Assembly: GCA_032358165.1 (NCBI GenBank)
Contig: JAALGY010000011.1
Location: 1,550,001 to 1,614,000 of the forward strand
Source of the DNA: Diplosphaera chodatii
Lineage: Eukaryota; Chlorophyta; Trebouxiophyceae; Prasiolales; Stichococcaceae
Reading direction: 5' to 3'
Length of the DNA stretch: 64,000 nucleotides
Positions 44,497 to 56,495 of this stretch are shown here, piece after piece; the first letter of the stretch is position 1, and each line of letters opens with the position of its first letter. The notes below the pieces were generated by a model. That model worked only from the letters and a program-made list of their open reading frames with translations, did not search any database and had not been told where the DNA came from. Made by a program: the position numbers and the translations under genes.

Positions 44497-47400
44497 ATGG
44501 CTAGCGGCAGGAGTGGCGGATACATACTGTCAAAGCGACCGCCACCATCGCCGGACAAATCGCAAGTTGGTGGCTTCAAGCAGCGGCGCACTGAGGGCCT
44601 CACGGCAGAGGGCGCCAACCTCATCACTGGTGCCCAGCGCGATGTGGGCCCGCTTGAGGTGGGGCATCCTTTGGGATGGTTGTTGCTCAGCTCAAGACCA
44701 CTCGCGGTGCCTGTCTACATTGTGAATACGTAGAGGCATGACATCTGGTACATCGGATGCATTTGCTGTGCATGTTGTATGAATTTTCCGCTCAAGCTAT
44801 GCAGGACTGGGACCATGCCGGCAGCGGTGGCCGATACATGGCTCACAAGAACAGGAAGCTGCACGAGCAGTTTGCTGAGGTTGCGGCACGAGAGCGTGCC
44901 GGCTGGGTTCCGCAGACGGAGGGGGATGCTACTCTATTTCACGGCATCAGCATCTTTGTCAACGGGCTGACGGACCCGTCACACCTGGCGAGTCTGCAAC
45001 GTTGCTGCTTCCAAACTTCCCTGCCCGCTGCATACACATGCATGACGACAAGTCAGTCCTGCAAACTGTTCGTGTGCATCATTTGCGCAGGAGCTGAAAC
45101 AGATCATGGCACTGCATGGTGGACGCTTTGTGAACTACTACACTCGCGACACCGTCACACACATTATCTGCAGCAACCTGACGGACGCCAAGGTCAAGAT
45201 ATTTGAGCGTGAGAGGTGAGCATGGTTTGCCGATCCTGTTGATGAAGACGATTGGCGATGCTGTACGATCGACCGTTCTGTAGGCGTCAGCCATACAGAA
45301 CGGTCGATGGCTGACGCCAACTATATGCAGGCATCCGAAGCCAGTGGTCAGGCCAGAGTGGATCGTGGACTCCTTAAAGGCGCACAAGGTTCTGCCGGTG
45401 ACCCCTGCTGCAAGCAGATCGTCACCATTGTGGGTTGGCTAAAATATCAGTGCATGCATCTAGCTGCTGAAATACTACAAAACGCAGCAAGGCAGAGTGA
45501 AGTGGGTATTTGGCCCTGCAGCACGATGGATACGTCCTCCAGCGGTTGCGTGCGCAGCCGGGGCAGAAGCTGCTTGCGGGCTTCCAGGCAGCGTGCGGCT
45601 CCGGGTCCTTCTCGAAGGACAGCCTGTACCCTCAGGCCAGGGTGCGGAAGGATGACGCCGGCAGGGCTGCCGGCCTGGCGTCGCAGCCCCCAGATGATCA
45701 GACCAGCTCGCCCGCTGATGCCAAGGAGTCAGCACAGGCCAAGCAGGACAATTTGCAGCAGGCAGATGCAGCACCTGTACCCTTGGGAACGCCTGAATTT
45801 CAACTGGTTCCACACCCAGGCCCGGCCGCAGGAAGTGGCAGCTACGCAGGTCAGCTGCCGACAGAGGGCAGCGCCCACACTGAAGCTCAGCCACATGCCG
45901 CAGAGCAGGCGCCAGCAATGCCAGCAGGCGCGCTCGCTGCCACAGCGTCGGCAGAAGCAGCAGAACGATCCCTTGATGGGTTCGAGCTGTCGCTGCAACT
46001 GCCGCCTGATATAGAGGAGTGCGCTGCAGCAGACCCACCACCAGCAGGGGAGAGCATAGCTGCGGGGGCGGCAGTCGCGCGTGGACCTCCGCTACAGCAG
46101 CAGCAGCAGCAGCAGCCCCTGAAGCAGCAGCCCCAGGCAGAGGAAGCGCCACAACCCCTGATCGCCGACGACACGGCCCTTGCACAGCAGGTCGTCCCTC
46201 AGTCCACAGTCACTATATCATGCTGCATATGACATCTGTTGCATTGACGGACAGTATGCTGAAGTATATTTGTCGTGCGTAGGTGGCTGCGCAGAAGCGA
46301 GCGGCCTGCGATGTGCTGAAAGGCCCGCCGCGGTCCTCGCGCGATGATCCTGAGTTCATGAACACCTTCTTCAAAGCATCGCGCCTGCACTTCATTGGCA
46401 CCTGGAAGGTATGCCTGCTGCAGCAGGAGTGCAGTTGTAGACATCGCAAAGCATTGTCTATCAAGGATTGCAGGGTTGTGCTTCCTGTTTGTGCAGCCGA
46501 CCTATCACATTATGCTGCGCAGGCAAGAATTGATGCTCTCATGGCAGCACCGCCAGAAGCCACCCCCAGCCCGGTGTCACTGCAGCCGTCTGTTGCAGCG
46601 GCGCTGCAGGGGCAACGCCGGGCCACAGAGCGCACCATCATCCATCTGGACATGGACTGCTTCTTTGCCAGCATCGCGGTGCAGGTGAGGGGTGTCACCA
46701 TGCACAGGATACACGGCACATGCTGCATCACACTTGCTGCGCTGGGGTCCAGGGGCTGTGTGACTTCGTGTGCAGGGTCACCCCTCGTTCCTTGGAAAGC
46801 CGCTGTGCGTGTGCCACTCCAACTCGGCCGTGGGCAGTGCAGAGGTGTCAAGCGCCAATTACGAGGCGCGCGTCTTTGGCGTGCATGCCGGCATGTCCAT
46901 GTCACGCGCCAAGCAGCGGTGCCCACACCTGCTGGTGCTGCCCTACGAGGTGCGCCTCTGTCTCAGTGATTGCAAGAGATCCAGGCGGATGCTGTATCGA
47001 AGCACTTTGACACATGCCGCTGATGTATCAGCTGTGTTTAACTAACCTGCTGACATTGCCCACAGAGTTGCACCTGGGCATAGATACCTCGGCATCACAT
47101 GCTGCAGTTTGACAAGTACGAGGAGGCGTCAGAGTCGGTGTACAAGATCCTACTGAAACACACGACAGCAGTGCAGCCCATCTCGTGCGATGAAGCTTAC
47201 CTCGACGTCACCGGCCTGGGCGACCCACTTAACATTGCTGCTGCCATCCGGTCGGAGGTGAGGATGGTCAGCAGCTGTGCATTTTGCATAGCACGTCTTG
47301 ATGCCGTCTCCCGTTAAACAGGCGCGTCCATATAACTATACTGTGATGGTCTGCGCAGGTGGAGAAGGCAACCGGGTGTACAGCCAGCGCAGGCATTGGC

Positions 47401-50400
47401 CCCAACATGCTGCTTGCACGGCTGGCTACCAAGCGTGCCAAGCCAGATGGTGTCTTCCGCTACCTAGCCAATGAGACAGAGGCGGCCATCGCAGCCCTGC
47501 CGCTGAAAGATTTGCCTGGCGTTGGCTGGTGAGCACACCCTTGATCGCCAGGCTGCTCGAGCTCTGTGTACGCTCACGTTTTGCTTGAGAAAATGTTGCT
47601 GATGGTGTTGGCGCAGGTCACTGCAGCAGCGTCTGGCAGAGCTGGGGCTGTCGACCGCGGCTGACGTCCGCATGGCAACGAAGGAGCGCCTGCAGGTACT
47701 GACAGGACATGGCTGCTGGTGGCTGCACGTTACCCGCACTTTCTGATACGCTGGTCGAACAACCTGCGATGCTGCTGGCGTGCAGAGGGAGCTGGGTGAG
47801 AAGACGGGCGAGAACCTGTGGCTCATGGCGCATGGCCGCGATCACCGTGTGGTGCAGACGCCCAAGCCGCGCAAGAGCCTGGGCGCTGAAGTCAACTGGG
47901 GCATCCGCTTCAGGAACCAGCAGGACGCCGACCAGTTCCTGCTGAAGCTATCTTGCGAGGTACGCAGGCCCCACATCAGCTGGGCACAGGAGGATGCCTT
48001 GGGCGGCGTGTTGCATCACGAAGCTCCTGATGCACGCCCACCCGTCGAGATCAAGCCCGGCCAGCTTTGCAAGCGGCAAGCGGCTTGACGACCGACTGCA
48101 GGTGGCCAGCCGGCTTGCAGAGGCCGGGGTGAAGGGGCGCTCGGTGACGCTGAAGCTGAAGCGGCGCAAGGAGGGCGCGCCAGAACCCTCAAAATTTCTT
48201 GGTGCGTCCAACACTGGATGTCGTGGCAAGCACGCGGGCGCTGTTGCAGATGTTTGCCTCTGCCAGCCGGCGCGCAGCAACAACAGCGAGCACTATGCTG
48301 TCTGGGACTTCGTCTGGCAAAATGATTATATATCGCACTCCTTCACTGCCGACTTTTCTCTACTGCAGGCCATGGTATCTGTGACAGCCTTTCCAGGTCA
48401 CTCACGGTAGGCAACGAAACGCAGCGGGCTTCACAGGTTGCATGCCAGACGCAGGCCTGGTCTACGTATAACTGGGGATCAGTATTTCCAGATGACTTTA
48501 AATCTCTCTGCTGCCTGCCTTCCTGCAGCTGAGCCGCTTCATTGACAGCGCTGGCGAGATAGCCACGGAGGCGCAGGGACTGATGCGGGCGTTGCGTGTG
48601 CCACCTGAGGACATGCGTGGCGTAGGCATCACGGTATTGTTGCTGTCAGTTGCTAGATATCTCTGATCTGCACATACAGATGATACGACCACCGCTGCAG
48701 TATGCCACAATACCTTATCAAGCTCTGCTGTTGTTCGCTCAACAGGTGACACGGCTCAGCAATGACCCGGCGTCTGGCATTGCCAAACCCACGAGCACTG
48801 CGCCTGCCAAGGGCATAGCCCCGCCTGCCTCGGTTTTCGACCCCACAGTGCCGCACCCCTGGGCGGCTGAGATGCTGCAGCAGGTGGAGAAGGAAAGGAA
48901 GCAGGTGCCATCGGACTGCAGGACAAGTGTGTGAATTGGTGGCCCCCATAGTGACGTCATGAGTCCGCCGATGGTTGCTGCAGCGTTTATGCGTTGAAAT
49001 GTGAAGCGTATATCGTTTGCAGGCCGCCAGAGGCGGTGCAGACGCTCCTCAATACCCAGAGCGGCCGTGGGCGGATGCAGGGCCCGCCAACCAGCAGGGT
49101 GCCGCCCACAGCCGAGCAGACGACAGCCCTGCAAAGCATGCACGGCCAGCCATCAGCGGCCCTCTTGACCGGCAGTTTGGCCTGCAACCCAAGTCAGGTT
49201 GTCAGGGTGAAGTTGCGGCAGCCGCAGCGATCAGCAGCGTGTCAAGGGCTGAACAGCGGAGCGGACCCCAGGCGTCAGGGGACGTGGACGACTTCACATT
49301 CGATGTGGCAGGTCCACAGCGCAGCGCTCAGGCCCACGACACTGCCGAAATTCTGCCCAGCTTCCTGCATCATGCAATGGCAGCCGCAGCGCCCCCCAGG
49401 GCAGAGCCACCCTCACATGCAGCAGCGCCCCCCAGGGCAGAGCCACCCTCACACGCAGCAGCGCCCGTGGAGGCAGTCGTTGATGTCAAGGCTGAGGTTG
49501 AGGAGAGTCTGCCGACGGCGCCGACGCAGGACAGTCCTATCAAGCCCCTGCCGTCAAAGCCGGGCAGCATTGTGGCGCTGCCTCCAGCTTCGCAGCTGGA
49601 CCAGTCGGTGCTGGACTCGCTGCCGCTGGTCACTCGCCGCGAGCTGGAGATGGCTTATGGTGCGCGAGACGGCGTGCCACATGCCGGGAACACTCTTGCT
49701 GCCCAACGCTCTGCCATGACTAGTTGACCGGCTCTGCGACGATGGTCCTCCACACAAGCACTGCTCGTAGCCAGACCACCATATACTGCATGCGATGTGT
49801 TGCGCAGGCATCAATGCCAGACGCAAGCCGCAGCCGAGGCAGACCAGGGTGGTGGCAGAGCCGCGCCGCCCCCCACGGCCACATGCACCAGCGCCCCAGC
49901 CCTCCACTGGCCCAAGGCGTGCTGTGCGTTGCATGCGCCAAAACAGCATCGGCAGCGTGTGAGGCCTGATCGTTTCCAATGCAACAGTGCTCGTTGACCG
50001 GAGTCCGTTTGTCGTGCAGGCCCCCTGTGGCAGCAGCGAATGTCGACGAAGATATCCTGGCGCAACTGCCCGACGACTTGCAAGCCGAGGTGCGCTCCTT
50101 CCGTCCGTTTTGCACCCTTCGCCCAATCAAGGTAGCTGTCAATTGTGCATGGTAGCAGCTGTCAGCCGCTGCTGAGAGGCAATAGTGTTGGACGATACCA
50201 CCTGCAGGTACGCCGGGGGTTGGTGGCCGTGGGCGGCCGTCACGTGCAGCAGGAGGGCTTCTTCACGGATGAAGATGACCGCTCCAATGACACCTGGGAT
50301 GCGGCACAGTGGCCGGCAGATGACTCCAACACGGTCCCTGTGCACGACAGCAGCGGTCAGAGCCTGGCCTGGCCTGCTGACGTGGCGGCCGCGGCACCTC

Positions 50401-50801
50401 AGCAGGTCTTAGACTTCCTGCAGGAAAGTTCGGCTCCAGATGGCTGCAAGCTGCTGGCAAGCTGGGCCGCCATGGGCCTGCCGGGCCTCGACCCCACTGC
50501 GGGTGACGCCCACAGCAATGTAACGGCAGCAGCAGCAGAAGGCGGATGTGGTTGTTCAGCAGGGGTTGGAGGGGGGTTGTGTGCCAAGCATGCCGCTTGG
50601 CGCAGTCTCTGCCAGGCCTGGGCTGGCAGCTTTGCAGACTCCGATCTTGAGGCGTTCCAGCAGATCGCACGCTGCATTGCGCGGCTGGGCCGCAGGCATG
50701 CTGAGCTGCAGCCTGCAGGCACGGCGGCCTTGAGGTCCATGCAGTGCAGAGTGATGGAGCTGCACGGCAGCCAGCTCCGTGTTGCTGGAGTGTTTGAGTG
50801 A
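44497..50801 (+). CDS. REV1: REV1 translesion DNA polymerase (dCMP transferase)
   Basis: Twenty exons: 44497-44658, 44805-44987, 45091-45215, 45331-45388, 45522-46190, 46283-46408, 46523-46684, 46776-46949, 47108-47257, 47359-47528, 47617-47695, 47786-47959, 48102-48201, 48369-48406, 48529-48633, 48746-48904, 49023-49659, 49808-49958, 50020-50089, 50208-50801; 4086 nt, 1361 residues. REV1 inserts dCMP opposite lesions and scaffolds other translesion polymerases. N-terminal BRCT: FHGISIFVNGLTDPSHL, MALHGGRFVNYYTRDTVTHI, VVRPEWIVDSLKAHK. Y-family catalytic core: SRLHFIGTWK, IIHLDMDCFFAS, PISCDEAYLDVTG (Asp581/Glu582), SAGIGPNMLLARLATKRAKP, LPGVGW, VNWGIRFRN and KFLGHGICDS. Two ubiquitin-binding motifs follow (DQSVLDSLPLVTRREL and DEDILAQLPDDLQAE), then a C-terminal region. 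The intron at 44988 has a GC donor; exon 14 is 38 nt. Confidence 0.94.
45268..45318. repeat. Two interlocked perfect inverted repeats in REV1 intron 3
   Basis: Arm A at 45268-45282 (atcgaccgttctgta) is the exact reverse complement of 45294-45308. Arm B at 45283-45294 (ggcgtcagccat) is the exact reverse complement of 45307-45318. The order A-B-A'-B' means the two hairpins exclude each other or form a pseudoknot. It lies just before the 3' splice site at 45330. Confidence 0.85.
49389..49460 (+). repeat. 36-bp tandem duplication in REV1 exon 17
   Basis: Two consecutive 36-bp units (49389-49424, 49425-49460) differ by one base and encode the 12-residue repeat APPRAEPPSHAA in the disordered linker before the first ubiquitin-binding motif. 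In frame. Confidence 0.9.
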
Positions 50802-51488
50802 CTTCCGCGGCAAGCAGCCGGCGGTTCTGGTGGATGCCAATTGTGCACCAATGAAACCTCCTGTCAGCGGCCAAGGATGCATGTTTATATGCATCGACCT
50901 TGCTTGCTTTGACAATAATGCCTGCATGTTATCCTCTAGAAGTCGATGTTGGTGCTTTGTAATGCTGTCGACTCTTGACGTATGGAAGCACTGGTCCCAA
51001 CTGAAGCAACGCAGGTTGCTTCACCTACCCCACATGTATGGTACTACAGGGCAGGGCCATGCTGTGCCTGCTGTGCGGCATGCAGATGTGCAGAACCAAC
51101 AGACTGCGCCGGATACTTGCAAACTATGTGTGAGGTGAACTAGCTATAGATACTGAAGTGCTGAAGGATTGCTGCTGCTTCCTGCCAAGCATGCTGCTCC
51201 GTACTACACTTTGCACCTCGGTGGATTCATCAGGGTGCCTCGGGACGCACGCTCTTTTAGGAATTGTCAGGTCCACAACAAGTACAAAGGCCATTCGCAG
51301 GATCACTTATGCGGAGTGACACTGCGCATGTAGTCCGGGAGAACTTCCATCAGATCGTCAATTGCATGCCGCAAATGCTTGCACGATCGCTGGCAGCCGC
51401 GCTGGCCATGGATCCGCTGGCATGATGCTGTGATATCGCCAGCGTGGTGAAGGATGGACAGCTTTGACTGGGGCTGAGGGTCAAGGGC
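50802..51488. other. Spacer between tandem genes
   Basis: REV1 3' flank, with a TGTAA at 50958-50962, and kelch gene promoter. No other feature recognised. Confidence 0.45.
50958..50962 (+). terminator. Putative TGTAA polyadenylation signal for REV1
   Basis: TGTAA 157 nt after the REV1 stop codon. Confidence 0.4.
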
Positions 51489-54400
51489 ATGGCGATGCTG
51501 CAATGGCGCCGCATTGAGGTCCCAAATGACTTCATTCCACGTGCCGGCCATGCTGCCACGGTCGTAGCTGGGAAGACTGGTAGGCACAAGCAGGCTGACA
51601 CTTGCACTGGTGCTTCGTTGCATGGCGTATGTGTTGCCAGTAAAATCATTCACGGAGTCACGTGTGGTGTGCAGTCTACATCGTCGGCGGCAAGGATCAG
51701 TGCGTAACTGTCTGACACATTGCACGGTTGTCAACTTGGAGCAGCAGCAGGCTAAAGTGTGATACAGCGTTCCGCGTGTCACACCATGCCGTATCACCAT
51801 GCAGGCACGAGCCCACGAACCTGGTCCACATGTATGACACAGAGAAGAGTGAATGGAGGCGGACTATGACGGTATGTCATGACTGCCAAATGCATCGCCG
51901 TCTGACGCAAGTCAGAGTGTGTTGCAGATGTGAGCTTCTGTAGTTTCTGTATTACTGAAGCATGATCACGGGCTGCAGGCTCCTTTCACACCACGCAGCC
52001 ATATCGCATCGGCCTTTGTTGGAGGCAAAATCTGGGTCATTGGTGCGTCACGATGTGCTTTTTCACGATGAAAGCCGGGTTCTACGACAGATGTGCACCC
52101 ACCATACTGTTACCAGTCTGACAATGTGAACAAACTTCCATCACATGCTTTTCATGTGTCACACAGGTGGCTCGGTGAAAGATGTCATCTGTGACGATGT
52201 GTGGGCATTTGATCCTCGCAACCGAACATGGGAACGGCAGCCAATCACGTGAGTAGATACTGCTTCATGAGTGTGCAAGTACATATTGTAGCCCTGTGCG
52301 AGTGTCAGAGTGTGGAGCTGTGTGCATCAGCCACTGCGCACATTTCGCTCGCCTTTGTGCTGTAGTGGACCAGTGCATCTGCTGAAACGGGCGAGCATGG
52401 CTGTAGTGCGGTCTCCAATGGATCGGCAAAGCATCATCCTACATGGTGGTGCGCACATCAGCTGATCCGTGACGACATGTTGCATGGGTCACTTGGTCCC
52501 CACAGTGAAGCAACCATGCATATCATCGTGGGTGCAGGCTTTGGGCCAACACCTGACAACCCCGAGAACGCATACAGCAACCAAATGATGGTGTTGGACA
52601 CCAAGAGGTGCTGCGAGCTCCTCTCGCATGCGGCAGGGTGCTTGCGGTGCTGCTGGCGGCTCATGGGAGATGTGGGCAGGGTGTCACACCTCGAGGCTTC
52701 CCGGGGTGCAGGCTGACGGTCAGGCTGCTGACGCCGCGGGGCGGCAACGTGCCCTCTGCCCGCGGCTACCACAGCCTGGTGGCCCTGGGCAGCAGCCTGG
52801 TGCTGTTTGGCGGCAAGGAGGGCGCCACCCTGTCGTCCCACCCGCTCGCGGTGTTCGACTACCCAAAGCGTCAGTGGTCATACCCAGGTGCCAGCCGTTG
52901 CTCAGTGAATAGAGACGCATCCGGGCTGCAGAGCTTTGATGTAAGCATTGGTGTGTCCGGCAGAGTGGGGGACATCCTTGTCCTTGCAACCTGGAGTCAG
53001 CCTGACCACTGCCAAATGCTTGATACAGAGGCGCAGGGCAAGGGTCCATGCGCGCGCAGCAGCCACCGCGCGGTTGCCTGGCGGGACACAATGCTGCTGT
53101 TTGGCGGCCACAGCGGCGGCTCCGACCGCCTGCACGACCTGCACACATTACGCCATACGACCATTGGCTGGGCCTGGTCGCAGGACATGCAGCCTGTGAT
53201 CGGCGCACGGCCTGTTGGTGAGCAAGCACATGTACTTGGTTGGCTTACATGCAGAAACCTATGGGTGTCTGCAGTTCACATGTGCGCATTTGGCTTGGCT
53301 GGTCATCAGCGAGACGGAAAGCTTCACAACTGACACATGACTCGCTTCTGCAGGGCGAGGCTCCTCAGCAGCTGCTGTGGTGGACAACGACTTCTACCTG
53401 TTCGCGGGGTACGCCCGCAGTGGCTACCTCAGCGACGCCTGGTGCCTGCGGCTGGTGGATGAGGTGCCTGCCTGCACACCCGATCAAGTCGGCTCAGAGC
53501 GGTGAGCTGTGCATACCCCCACCTGCTGCCAATTGAGCAGGCCAACAAGGCTGCACTCTGCGGTCTGCCAAAAACAATTCCCGGTGGAGTGACTGTGTGC
53601 TCAGTGTGCAGCCACAGAAGGCTACAGCAACAGCAGCAGGCTGCTGACTCTGTTCCGGCGCTGCGGGCCGCTGCAGGCAGGAGACTGCGTGGCGGGGCAC
53701 CAAGCGGCGGCGCGGTGGCGGTGCAGCAACCGAGCCGCAGGACGGCACTCCTGACGGCATCGAGGATGGTGCGCAGGTCAGATACAAGGGCACATCTGTT
53801 GATTGTGTGCTGAGACGGGCCAGTGAACTGGTGTGACGGGGTTGCTCTGCCTGTGTGCAGATGCTGGCGCTGCAGATGGCCAGGCTCGGACCAAGCGGGG
53901 TTCCGCGGCTGCTGCCAACGCCACGGCTGCAGAGCTGCGCACAGCAACAGTGCATCATGCACAACAGGTGCTGCTCTGCATGGGTCATCAATGCTGAGAT
54001 ATGTTGCTGGTATCCTCCAGATCTCCACATATGCCGATGCATGTGCTGAGCAAACTTCCAACACATGATGTACTGCGACACCTTGAAGGTGAAAGAGCTC
54101 GAGTCCGAGAACGGGCAGCTGCACCGGCGAGTGGCGGCGCTCGAGGCGCAGGCAACAAAAGAGTCCGCGTCCCGCACAGCGCTCGAAGCACAGGCAGGCT
54201 TGATGACCGACCAGCCTTGCACCAGCCATGAATCTGCACACCGCGTGTTGATGAGAATGCCGAGCAGCCCCAGTTGCACGCGCAGCTGGAGGAGGCGGCG
54301 GCGGCGCTGGCAAAGGCGGAGGACAGGGTCAACCAGCTCCGGGCGGCGGACGCGCGGCAGAAGCTGGACCTGGAGGGGGCGCAGCGGGGCGCGAGCGAGG

Positions 54401-56124
54401 TGCAGCAGCAGCGCGACGCCCTGGCCGACGAGCGGTGCGCCGCGGGACCGGGGACGCCGGGTTGCCACCGTGATGTGGGCTGTGCTGTGGGGACACCTGT
54501 CTGCAGGATGGCAAGCGCCCCAGCCGCCATCCACTGCACAGCCGTGCAGCTGGTGTGACAGCTTGGTGCCGGCAGTGCGTGGCCGGCGACTCGGTCCCGC
54601 TAAGTGCAGGGCGCGGGCGGAGGAGGGGCTGCGGCGGGCGGTGGAGGGGCGGCGGGCCGCGGAGCAGGCCGCCTTCGAGGCGGAGCAGCGCCTGCGCGCC
54701 GCAGAGTCCCAGGCCGCAGGCGCGGCCCGCACGCACTGCCTGCTGCCCTGACGCACATGCCGCATTTCTGCGTGCATGGCTGCCCCCTGCTGAGCCTTTG
54801 AGCCATTGTGCCTTCCAACTGACGCGGGTGATTTGTGCAAGTTGCCATGCCAGGTGCGATCCAGTCAGGCACTGCCCAACGTCATTTGGCCCTGCATGCA
54901 GGTGCGCAGCAGGTGCACGACCGCAGCATGGCGGCGCTGAACGAGGCGATGCAGGAGGTAAGGGACGCGCGCCACCAGGCGTGCGCCGAGCGCGACGCTG
55001 CGCAGGCGCAGCTCGCTGCAGCCACGGTGCGCACTCCTGCCGCTCATGGGGGATGCCTGCTCACCAATGCACTTGACATAATGACGACTGCGCACATCAG
55101 CACCTTTGTTTATACAGCAGGGCATGCTGATCATGCTCCAGCAGTGTCTGCCATGACATCTACTCGAGCTGTCACCTGCTGCTTACCTGGTGGTGTTGCA
55201 GGAGGCGCACAACCGTGAGCTGGCGGCGGTCCAGGGGCGGCTGGACGCGGCGCACACCGACCTGCTGTCGGCGCGCAAGCGCCACGAGGACGACCTGCGC
55301 CAGCGCAACCACCGCATCGAGGTGTGTGGCGCACGTGCCCTTGCGTTGACATTGTCAGCGCCAGCTGCTTGCACAGTCCGCTGGGGCAGACCTCTGATCA
55401 GTGGGTGTGGACCCACCCCCAGCAGGAGCTGGAGCGAGCGGTGGCGGTGGTGGGGACCCGAGCCGACGAGGCGCTGAAGGCGAAGGCCGACGCCGAGGGT
55501 AGCCTCGCCACCCTGCAGCACCGCCATGCTGACATGGAGGTGACGCCAGGCGTCCCACCTGTGCACCTGAGCCACACGTAGAAGTTGTACCGCGCTGTGG
55601 CCCCATGTAAAGAGTAGCCGGTCCTCACTTCAATTGCTGTTCAGACGTGCTTGATTGGGATGGCACTATGTGACAGGCGCGGTACAAGGACATGCAGACC
55701 AAGACGACTGCAGCCTCCAACGAGGTGATGCGGCTGACGGTGGAGCGCAACTCTCTGCGGAACCAGCTGTCGCTGCACAAGGTCGGGCCTACGGCTGCTG
55801 TTCAGTAGTACGTTGGACTGGCAGAATCAGAGATGTTGCATATGTGGGTTTGCATACGAACATCGAACACAAATATGAATCTTGCTTGTGCCAGGAGCTG
55901 GGCAAGGAGGATCTCGCGCGCCAGGAGCGCGAAATCAAAAATGTCATGGAAAGCATGCAGGTGGGCTACTGCTCGACAAACGTTGCAGCAGCAGAGCCGT
56001 GCTCTATGGTCCTACACTAGTCTTCCCTGCCACCTAAGTCATCTGCCGAAGACGTACGGCACGCATGCCCCTGCAGGTCATCCAGCGCCTGTCCGTCGAG
56101 CAGAGGCGACGACAAGCCGAGTGA
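51489..56124 (+). CDS. Kelch-repeat protein with C-terminal coiled coil
   Basis: Twenty-one exons: 51489-51579, 51675-51699, 51805-51871, 51979-52042, 52167-52248, 52366-52448, 52538-52607, 52712-52887, 53029-53217, 53354-53463, 53681-53768, 53861-53967, 54089-54193, 54274-54434, 54610-54719, 54902-55026, 55202-55321, 55426-55539, 55677-55781, 55895-55960, 56077-56124; 2106 nt, 701 residues. The first half has about six kelch blades (PRAGHAATVVAGKTVYIVGG, RSHIASAFVGGKIWVIGG, SARGYHSLVALGSSLVLFGG, RSSHRAVAWRDTMLLFGG, GSSAAAVVDNDFYLFAGYA). A basic linker (TKRRRGGG) and about 320 residues of Ala/Glu/Arg heptad-like helix follow (ELESENGQLHRRVAALEA, QLEEAAAALAKAEDRVNQL, ELERAVAVVGTRADEA). Similar kelch/coiled-coil proteins act as cytoskeletal or membrane-tethering scaffolds; the role here is unknown. 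Introns 54194-54273 and 54720-54901 use GC donors. Linker exons 11-12 and the 15/16 junction are the least certain. Confidence 0.82.
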
Positions 56125-56495
56125 AAGCCTATTGAACTGAAGTGTCTACTCTGTGGGGTATGGTTTCCTGGGGTGACAGAGGGACAGAGCCGTTGTCCTG
56201 GTCTGAACCCCACGCAGGCCAAAGGTGCCGTCGCCAAACGTGCAGCTCTGTGGTCTGTGCTGGTACGACGGTGTGCGTTCAGCATGTGGTGGATCTTGCA
56301 TGGATCTCGCCAGCTCAGCACAAACTTCATGCTCGCGCGTGCCGCACACGGCCCGGCCTCCTCTTAAATCAACAACCTAACTTCTTCCCCACACTACGCT
56401 GAAACAACTTAACGCTCGGCCGTGCTAGCATCGATGTCCTGCGGCGTCTATTCCAGGCTCTGCTAAGACGATCGACTTACGGCCATAAGTGGGCC
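56125..56495. other. Spacer between tandem genes
   Basis: 371 bases: kelch gene 3' flank and promoter of the [2Fe-2S] protein gene. Nothing further recognised. Confidence 0.45.

Noticed and set aside
45475..46185. 236-codon minus-strand frame opposite REV1 exon 5
   Set aside because: REV1 exon 5 is fixed by splice phases on both sides, and the antisense frame has no recognisable domain.
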